NCBI GenBank assembly: GCA_012521315.1 | Contig: JAAYMP010000226.1 | Location: 1 to 9,584, forward strand | Direction: 5' to 3' | DNA length: 9,584 nt | DNA from: Bacillota bacterium | Lineage (GTDB): Bacteria; Bacillota; UBA4882; UBA10575 | Shown here: one piece after another, positions 5,478 through 9,584 of the stretch | Layout of the letters: each line of letters starts with the position of its first letter | Numbering within the stretch: position 1 is the first letter of the stretch | Position numbers and translations under genes: made by a program | The notes under the pieces: model-generated | Database searches by the model: none | What the model was told of the DNA's origin: nothing | What the model saw: only the letters and a program-made list of their open reading frames with translations

Positions 5478-5795
5478 ATGCCGAGAGGAGATGGAAGCGG
5501 ACCCAGGGGTATGGGACCAATGGCCGGACGAGGCGCGGGCTTTTGCGCAGGTTTTGCTGCTCCGGGTTATGCCAATCCGGTTAATTATGGATGTGGATTT
5601 GGCCGCGGGCATGGCTTCCGACGGAGGTTTTGTGCAACCGGTTGGCCAAGAGGGGCACATTTTGGCGCCCATATTGGAAACGGGGCATTTTTTCCGTCGG
5701 ATGTTGATGAAAAAGAGTTTTTGACAAGGCAGGCTAAAATGCTTGAGGAAAAGCTTACCGAAGTGAAAAAGCGCCTTGAGGAATTTGCTGATTAG
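5478..5795 (+). CDS. DUF5320 family Gly/Arg/Cys-rich protein
   Basis: 105 residues. ATG 5478 is preferred over the adjacent ATG 5475 because AAAGGAGG (5464-5471) is then six bases away and the product begins MPRGDGSGPRGMGPM, the family's usual start. The N-terminal two-thirds is low-complexity Gly/Arg/Phe with three Cys (FCAGF, YGCGF, RFCATG). The end (about 78-105: KEFLTRQAKMLEEKLTEVKK and onward) is a predicted coiled coil. This is the DUF5320 layout. Members commonly sit beside DUF134 regulators and NifX/NafY-like dinitrogenase iron-molybdenum cofactor proteins in anaerobes. Here DUF134 is next, but no NifX-like gene is in the window. Function is unknown; the Cys/Gly section suggests metal or Fe-S binding (inference). 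A terminator follows directly, so it can be made as a single-gene transcript. Confidence 0.85.
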   Translation: MPRGDGSGPRGMGPMAGRGAGFCAGFAAPGYANPVNYGCGFGRGHGFRRRFCATGWPRGAHFGAHIGNGAFFPSDVDEKEFLTRQAKMLEEKLTEVKKRLEEFAD

Positions 5796-5810
5796 TCCGG
5801 TCCTAAGTGA

Positions 5811-5839
5811 AAGGCAGGCTACCGCCTGCCTTGTTTTTT
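5811..5839 (+). terminator. Rho-independent terminator after the DUF5320 gene
   Basis: Perfect 9-bp stem AAGGCAGGC (5811-5819) with 5824-5832, loop TACC, then G and six T (5834-5839). It separates DUF5320 from the DUF134 gene. Confidence 0.9.
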
Positions 5840-5959
5840 ATTCTGGATTCCGCCCCAAAAGGGCATTGGCCTTAAAGGGCATCAGGAATAGAAATAGAAT
5901 AAAGACAGAAAGGAAATTAATAACTGGTTGTTTAGGCGCGGAATTGGGGTGATTATATT

Positions 5960-6313
5960 ATGCCAAGACCGATGAAATGGCGAAGGGTATGCGGCCTGCC
6001 GGAATGCAATAAATTTGGCCCTCTTGATTTGGATGTAGATGACGGGAACTGCGTAAGGATGACCGTTGATGAGTATGAAACGATCAGACTTATTGATCTG
6101 GAGGGCTTTACGCAGGAAGAGTGCGCCAAACAGATGAAGGTCGCCCGTACTACGGTACAAGGCATTTACGCGGAAGCGAGAAGAAAGATCGCGCAGTCGT
6201 TGGTAAACGGCCGGGTACTCTTGATCGAGGGTGGCGAGTACAGGCTTTGTGAAGGGCCTGGCGAAGGATGTGGACGGGGTTGTCACCGGCACCGGCACGG
6301 ATGGGGCCGTTAG
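5960..6313 (+). CDS. DUF134 family helix-turn-helix protein (UPF0251)
   Basis: 117 residues from ATG 5960, with a modest GGGGTGAT ribosome binding site. It opens with MPRPMKWRRVC and GLPECNKFGP (Cys 11 and 16), the family signature. An acidic YETIRLIDLEGFTQEECA segment follows, then KVARTTVQGIYAEARRKIA, a sigma-70 region 4-like helix-turn-helix (roughly residues 43-82). The tail CEGPGEGCGRGCHRHRHGWG carries three Cys and three His and could hold a metal. Members are predicted DNA-binding proteins found with DUF5320 and NifX-like genes in anaerobes. A reasonable inference is that it responds to a metal or redox signal and may control the DUF5320 promoter. It lies beyond the terminator at 5811-5839 and must have its own promoter, which I could not define in 5840-5959. 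Confidence 0.9.
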   Translation: MPRPMKWRRVCGLPECNKFGPLDLDVDDGNCVRMTVDEYETIRLIDLEGFTQEECAKQMKVARTTVQGIYAEARRKIAQSLVNGRVLLIEGGEYRLCEGPGEGCGRGCHRHRHGWGR

Positions 6314-6401
6314 AAGGAAGACAGAAGAGACGGGTTCGAATTTGTCAAAGGAATAGGCCGTTTCGCAGTGCCGGGGGGTTTTCATAAAACTGGCGAACAG
6401 T

Positions 6402-7631
6402 TCATACGACCTGGAAGAGATAGAACTTAAGGTAGGACGTCTCCGGGACACCCCACAGGATGGGGTGGTCCGGGGCCTGCTGGCGGGCTTCGATCTGCCG
6501 GAGGGAGACGGCGGCGTCCTTGGCCGCGCTGGACAATGTTTTGCGGAACAAATCATCCGTCATGAAGTGGCTGCAACTGCAGGTGGCCAGGTACCCGCCC
6601 CGGGGCAGTAGCTTCATGGCCTTTAGATTAATCTCCTTGTAGCCCCGGACCGCGTCCCCCACTGTTTTGCGGGATTTGGTAAAGGCCGGTGGGTCAAGGA
6701 TGATCAAGTCATAGTCCCGGCCTTTCCCGTCGGCCAGCTTGGTCAGCAGGTCAAACACATCCGCACAGAGAAAATCCATCTTGCCGTCCAGCCCGTTGCG
6801 GACGGCATTTGCTTTTGCCATGTCGAGGGCGGCCTCAGAGATATCCACGCAGGTCACGTGCTTCGCCCCGCCCAACGCTGCATTCAGGCCGAAGGAACCG
6901 GTATGGGTAAAGCAATCCAGGACCCGCCGGCCTCCGGCAATCCGGGCCACGGCGGCGCGGTTAAACTTCTGGTCCAGAAAAAAGCCGGTTTTTTGGCCGT
7001 TCTCCACGTGGACCAGGTAGCGCACGCTGTTTTCGCAGATCTCCACCACGGCGGATTCCGGTACCGGGAAACCCTCCATGCGGTACCAGCCTTTATATTC
7101 CGGCAGCCCTTCCCGTGCCCGCAGGGCGGTGTCATTGCGTTCATAAATACCGGTGACGGTTTCGCCCATTTCGGTAAGCACATCCCAAAGGGCGCGGTAA
7201 ACCGTCTCCTTGACCAGTTCCATGCCGAGGCAGGTGATCTGGACCGCCAGAAGACTACCGTAGCGGTCCACGGTCAGCCCTGGCAACTGGTCGGCCTCGC
7301 TATGAATCAGGCGGCAGCAGGCAAAGTCGGCGCCGGGCATGACGGTTTTACGGTAATGGACGGCGTACTCCACCCGGCGGCGCCAAAAACCGTCGTCAAA
7401 GCGATCGTTGGCGTTGCGGGAAAGAAGCCGAACCGTAATCTTACTGGCCCTGTTGTAAAAGCCCGTTCCCATATAGGCGTTGCCGGCAAACACATCCACC
7501 AGCCCGCCGCTCACGGGGACGTCCTCTGTTTGGCGGATCTCCTCCCCGTAAATCCAGGGATGCCCGTTCTTGATCTCCCGCTCCGCCTTGGGGGAGATCC
7601 GGACTTTGGGATACGGCCGTTTCTGTTTCAT
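6402..7631 (-). CDS. rlmI: RlmI-type 23S rRNA (cytosine-5) methyltransferase
   Basis: 409 residues. ATG 7631 is chosen over the in-frame GTG 7640 because the AGGGTGA run then sits at proper spacing. An N-terminal PUA-like RNA-binding domain (about 8-75, with HPWIYGEEI) is followed by an EEHD-like middle region, then a Rossmann SAM-dependent methyltransferase: SAM-binding VLDCFTHTGSFGLNAALGGA (237-256), acidic VDISEAALDMA, DPPAFTKS (313-320), and TCSCSH (350-355) holding the catalytic-region cysteines. The end (QAPDHPILWGVPETSYLKFY) is typical. E. coli RlmI (YccW) methylates C1962 of 23S rRNA; the Firmicutes homologues are usually annotated only as class I SAM-dependent rRNA methyltransferase, so the target base is inferred. 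It is a single gene, divergent from the NlpC/P60-like gene. Its composition is clearly richer in G+C than the neighbours. Confidence 0.92.
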   Translation of the reverse strand: MKQKRPYPKVRISPKAEREIKNGHPWIYGEEIRQTEDVPVSGGLVDVFAGNAYMGTGFYNRASKITVRLLSRNANDRFDDGFWRRRVEYAVHYRKTVMPGADFACCRLIHSEADQLPGLTVDRYGSLLAVQITCLGMELVKETVYRALWDVLTEMGETVTGIYERNDTALRAREGLPEYKGWYRMEGFPVPESAVVEICENSVRYLVHVENGQKTGFFLDQKFNRAAVARIAGGRRVLDCFTHTGSFGLNAALGGAKHVTCVDISEAALDMAKANAVRNGLDGKMDFLCADVFDLLTKLADGKGRDYDLIILDPPAFTKSRKTVGDAVRGYKEINLKAMKLLPRGGYLATCSCSHFMTDDLFRKTLSSAAKDAAVSLRQIEARQQAPDHPILWGVPETSYLKFYLFQVV

Positions 7632-7668
7632 TGGAGTCACCCTTCAACATCGTTTATCTTCCGCGCTG

Positions 7669-7697
7669 ATTGTACCATGTTTCGGTACCGCCTTCAA
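7669..7697 (-). promoter_or_regulatory. Promoter of the rRNA methyltransferase gene
   Basis: On the minus strand, TTGAAG (7697-7692) and TACAAT (7674-7669) are 17 bases apart, with TGG before the -10 forming an extended -10. It lies 38 bases upstream of ATG 7631. Confidence 0.7.
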
Positions 7698-7824
7698 CAT
7701 CGACGACACAGTTGGGCATCGGCATCCCCCGGCGTGCCGGGAAGGGACCGGGGGCCAAAAAATTGTTCTACGGCGCATTTTCTTCAATATATTTTTACAA
7801 CAATGGTTTGCGGGGTTTGCGGTG

Positions 7825-8382
7825 ATGAGCATGACAAGTGAAGAGTTTATCCAAAAACTCCTGAGTACCTTGGCTTATAACACCGTTTACATGTGGGGAA
7901 CCTTCGGGTCACCGGTGACCAAAAAGATCATTGAGGAGAAAGCAGAACAGTACCCTTCTTGGTACACGGAGGAGAGGAAGGAGTTTCTATACGGATTAAT
8001 CGGCCAAAATTACTTTGCCTTTGATTGTGCGGGCTTAATTAAAGGCATCCTTTGGGGATGGAACGGTGATCCGGCCCAAAAATATGGCGGGGCGAAGTAC
8101 AAAGCGAATGGGGTCCCCGATCTTTCCGCCGACGCGTTGATTGCCAGGTGTAATCCGTCAACGGACTTTTCCCGGGTTGTCCCGGGGGAGGTCGTCTGGA
8201 TCAGCGGGCATGTTGGAACGTATCTTGGCGAGGGGAAAGTAATCGAAAGCACTTCGGCCTGGAAGAACGGAGTGCAGATCACCGGCTGTCTCAATGTGCT
8301 CCATGATCCCCAATTGCCCTCAGGGCGGTTATGGACGAAACATGGCAAATTACCGTACGTTGATTATGGGGGAAAGGATTAA
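7825..8382 (+). CDS. NlpC/P60-like cysteine peptidase domain protein
   Basis: 185 residues from ATG 7825. ATG 7831 is equally possible, since GGTGAT could serve as its ribosome binding site; the frame stays open further upstream but without a better start. NYFAFDCAGLIKGILWGW places the catalytic Cys at 68. VPGEVVWISGHVGTYLGEGKVIEST gives the His at 129, in the GHVGxYLG context of NlpC/P60 (CHAP-like) hydrolases that cut peptide bonds in peptidoglycan stem peptides. There is no signal peptide, membrane segment or cell-wall-binding repeat, so it either leaves the cell by lysis, acts in the cytosol, or is a domesticated phage-type lysin. The substrate is not defined. It runs convergently toward ridA with a 17-base gap and no obvious terminator between them. 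Confidence 0.75.
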   Translation: MSMTSEEFIQKLLSTLAYNTVYMWGTFGSPVTKKIIEEKAEQYPSWYTEERKEFLYGLIGQNYFAFDCAGLIKGILWGWNGDPAQKYGGAKYKANGVPDLSADALIARCNPSTDFSRVVPGEVVWISGHVGTYLGEGKVIESTSAWKNGVQITGCLNVLHDPQLPSGRLWTKHGKLPYVDYGGKD

Positions 8383-8399
8383 GCAAGCGATTCCAATGG

Positions 8400-8777
8400 C
8401 TAGCCGGAGCGTTCGGCAATGGCTTCGATTTCGACCAGGACCTCCCGGGGTAACCTGGAGACTTCTACACACGAACGGGCGGGTTTGTTCGGGAAATACC
8501 TGGCATATACCTCGTTGAAGGCGGCAAAATTGTCCAGATCCGATAAGAAACAGGTGGTCTTGATCACTTGCTGCAGTGAGCTGCCGGCCGCCTCCAGGAC
8601 CGCTTGGAGATTTTCAATGGCTGCCTCGGTCTGTTCACGGATGTCGCTGCCGGTTACCGTCCCGTCGACCGGGGACAGGGGGATCTGACCGGAGGTAAAA
8701 ACCAGGTTGCCGGCGATGATGGCCTGGGAATAGGGGCCGATGGCGGCGGGGGCTTTGCCGGTTTGCACTACTTTCAT
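8400..8777 (-). CDS. ridA: RidA family enamine/imine deaminase
   Basis: 125 residues. ATG 8777 is chosen because AAAGGAG lies eight bases upstream; GTG 8786 in the same frame overlaps that ribosome binding site. Family motifs: APAAIGPYSQAI near the N-terminus, VFTSGQIPL, EQTEAAIENLQAVLEAAGSS, KTTCFLSDLDNFAAFNEVY, and PARSCVEVSRLP with the conserved active-site Arg. The end (LVEIEAIA) is typical. The protein forms a trimer and hydrolyses reactive enamines and imines, such as 2-aminoacrylate made by PLP enzymes from serine or cysteine. It starts 25 bases after the stop of the rrf2 gene on the same strand, so the two form an operon. With cysK opposite, a link to sulfur amino acid metabolism is natural. 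Confidence 0.95.
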   Translation of the reverse strand: MKVVQTGKAPAAIGPYSQAIIAGNLVFTSGQIPLSPVDGTVTGSDIREQTEAAIENLQAVLEAAGSSLQQVIKTTCFLSDLDNFAAFNEVYARYFPNKPARSCVEVSRLPREVLVEIEAIAERSG

Positions 8778-8802
8778 TCTGAACACTCCTTTCGTGGTTA
8801 TA

Positions 8803-9249
8803 TTATATATAGAACATTAGCGCCCCGTCTTTTTTATGTCTTTCCGCCGCGCGGACAAGGTCGGCGAGGGTAATGCCCCCCAATGTTTCTCTGATCTTTT
8901 GGTCGAGCACAGTAAAGGCGGACAGCCGTAGGGCCTGCTCAATCTCCGGGGCTTTATCCGGGACCGTGTCCTGTGTTTGTTCGAAGAGGGAGAGATCAAC
9001 AGCGGACAAGATGTCGAGCACCGTGATCTGCTCCGGCGGGCACGCCAATTGATAGCCGCCTTGGGCTCCCTTGACGGAAAAAACGAGTTCGGCCTTTTTC
9101 AGCAGAGAAAACACCTGTTCCAGATATATTTTGGAGATGCCCAGTTCCTCCGCGATGGTGAGAATGGAAAGATTCTCACCGGTTTTATAGCGCTGCGCCA
9201 TGTACGTTAAAGCGGCCAGCGCATAGCGGCCTTTTGCGGATATGCGCAT
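8803..9249 (-). CDS. Rrf2 family regulator, CymR-like
   Basis: 148 residues from ATG 9249 (MRISAKGRYALAAL, the usual Rrf2 start); GTG 9258 would add three residues. The winged helix-turn-helix covers about residues 27-68: a SILTIAEELGISKIYLEQVF helix pair and the wing VKGAQGGYQLA. A dimerisation helix follows, and the protein ends in ALMFYI, the same ending as Bacillus CymR. It lacks the three-cysteine cluster of IscR and NsrR (the only Cys is C70), so it does not look like an Fe-S sensor. CymR represses cysteine-uptake and synthesis genes and works with CysK. The divergent cysK gene makes that role likely here, although orthology is not shown. A palindrome at its own start site suggests autoregulation. 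Confidence 0.9.
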   Translation of the reverse strand: MRISAKGRYALAALTYMAQRYKTGENLSILTIAEELGISKIYLEQVFSLLKKAELVFSVKGAQGGYQLACPPEQITVLDILSAVDLSLFEQTQDTVPDKAPEIEQALRLSAFTVLDQKIRETLGGITLADLVRAAERHKKDGALMFYI

Positions 9250-9269
9250 CGGTTTCACTCATTTCATAT

Positions 9270-9288
9270 ATAAATAGTATGTATTTAT
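9270..9288 (-). promoter_or_regulatory. Palindromic operator at the rrf2 start site
   Basis: ATAAATA-GTATG-TATTTAT, a perfect 7-bp inverted repeat touching the -10 of the rrf2 promoter and covering the expected transcription start. It is the probable autoregulatory site of the Rrf2 protein. A similar AT-rich element lies at 9405-9424. Confidence 0.65.
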
Positions 9289-9315
9289 GATAGAGGCAAA
9301 AAAAGGTCCTGTCAA
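9287..9315 (-). promoter_or_regulatory. Promoter of the rrf2-ridA operon
   Basis: On the minus strand, TTGACA (9315-9310) and TATCAT (9292-9287) are separated by 17 bases. Confidence 0.85.
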
Positions 9316-9368
9316 GAGTATCCTCCAATTAATTCTACCTTCAATTTGTCTGATTTAGCATAAAACTA

Positions 9369-9397
9369 TTGACACGGCAACTCCGGCGCTGTATGAT
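9369..9397 (+). promoter_or_regulatory. Promoter of cysK
   Basis: TTGACA at 9369-9374 and TATGAT at 9392-9397, spacer exactly 17, located 46 bases before the cysK ATG. Confidence 0.88.
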
Positions 9398-9404
9398 AAA
9401 GCAT

Positions 9405-9424
9405 ATAAAACATATATGAATTAT
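9405..9424 (+). promoter_or_regulatory. Possible Rrf2/CymR operator at the cysK start site
   Basis: ATAAAACATATATGAATTAT has ATAA/TTAT ends and a CATATATG core. It covers the expected transcription start and resembles the palindrome at 9270-9288. The similarity is by eye and imperfect. Confidence 0.4.
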
Positions 9425-9443
9425 AGATAAAGGGTGTGAACAA

Positions 9444-9584
9444 ATGGCCAAAGTTTATCAGAGCATAACGGAGCTGATCGGGGGAACGCCCCTGTTGCAA
9501 TTGGGTAACTACGGAAAAAAACACGGACTGCAGGCGACGCTGATCGGAAAACTGGAATACTTTAATCCGGCCGGAAGCGTTAAA
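9444..9584 (+). CDS. cysK: Cysteine synthase (O-acetylserine sulfhydrylase), 5' part
   Basis: The frame starts at ATG 9444 after AAAGGGTG and runs off the window after 47 codons. MAKVYQSITELIGGTPLLQL, then GKLEYFNPAGSVK, is the standard start of PLP-dependent cysteine synthases; the last visible codon (Lys 47) is the lysine that binds PLP. The enzyme forms cysteine from O-acetylserine and sulfide. It is divergent from the CymR-like rrf2 gene with a 194-base gap holding both promoters. CysK and CymR form a regulatory complex in Bacillus and Staphylococcus. Distinction from cystathionine beta-synthase-like paralogues cannot be made from 47 residues. Confidence 0.92.
   Translation, partial: MAKVYQSITELIGGTPLLQLGNYGKKHGLQATLIGKLEYFNPAGSVK

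Noticed and set aside
7726..7754. CCCCCGG/CCGGGGG inverted repeat as a terminator
   Set aside because: There is no T-tract on either side in the needed orientation, and it lies upstream of both divergent genes.
7763..7793. TTGTTC/TATATT as a promoter for the NlpC/P60-like gene
   Set aside because: Spacer of 19 and weak hexamers; not reliable enough to list.
6858..7841. Long plus-strand open frame opposite the rRNA methyltransferase
   Set aside because: It is antisense to a gene with every family motif intact. Long reverse-strand frames are expected in GC-rich coding DNA, and no family features or ribosome binding site are seen.
1..9584. CRISPR array, tRNA, rRNA, insertion sequence or riboswitch
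   Set aside because: I found no spaced direct-repeat series, no tRNA-like cloverleaf, no transposase motif with terminal repeats, and no T-box or S-box leader before cysK.

Overview
The window reads as chromosomal DNA of a low-to-mid GC Gram-positive anaerobe (Bacillota, most likely class Clostridia). The grounds are strong AGGAGG-type ribosome binding sites, sigma-A type TTGACA/TATAAT promoters, a CymR-like Rrf2 regulator beside cysK, DUF134 and DUF5320 genes, a short RIC protein and a rubrerythrin scrap. The genus cannot be fixed from the sequence. Base composition is patchy: bases 1-1200 are AT-rich, 1380-5030 intermediate, and the methyltransferase at 6402-7631 clearly GC-rich.

Layout. 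(1) 1-1168 is a decayed accessory island. It holds the 3' part of an AbiEi-type antitoxin gene broken by a stop codon and a frameshift, an AbiEii-type toxin gene that has lost its nucleotidyltransferase core and C-terminus, and a small membrane-anchored ORF broken by a frameshift. A strong terminator (1206-1246) closes the island. (2) 1337-3920 is a metal/iron-stress operon: a short RIC-family protein, a P1B-type ATPase with an unusual CPG motif and a HEGS motif in its last membrane helix, a separate CxxC heavy-metal-associated (HMA) chaperone, and a rubrerythrin scrap overlapping the chaperone stop codon. (3) 3990-5032 holds a TetR-effector-domain-like protein with no visible DNA-binding domain and a Cys-rich protein resembling L-2-amino-thiazoline-4-carboxylate (ATC) hydrolases. 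Both are preceded by the same 15-base operator-like sequence. (4) 5033-5390 has no intact gene, only a C-terminal gene remnant on the minus strand. (5) 5395-6313 carries a DUF5320 gene under a promoter bracketed by two TTGACATATGTC sites, then a DUF134 helix-turn-helix gene. (6) 6402-8382 holds an RlmI-type rRNA methyltransferase (minus) and, divergently, an NlpC/P60-like protein (plus). (7) 8400-9584 holds a minus-strand rrf2-ridA operon divergent from cysK, which is cut by the window end.

How the parts relate. RIC, ATPase and HMA protein form one plausible transition-metal (perhaps iron) handling unit. The TetR-like gene and the Cys-rich gene look like a two-gene regulon sharing an operator. 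The Rrf2 regulator has a palindrome at its own promoter and a similar AT-rich element at the cysK start site, fitting a CymR-like control of cysteine synthesis; RidA is co-transcribed with it. The least-described material is the CPG/HEGS ATPase operon, the shared-operator gene pair, and the doubly operated DUF5320 promoter.
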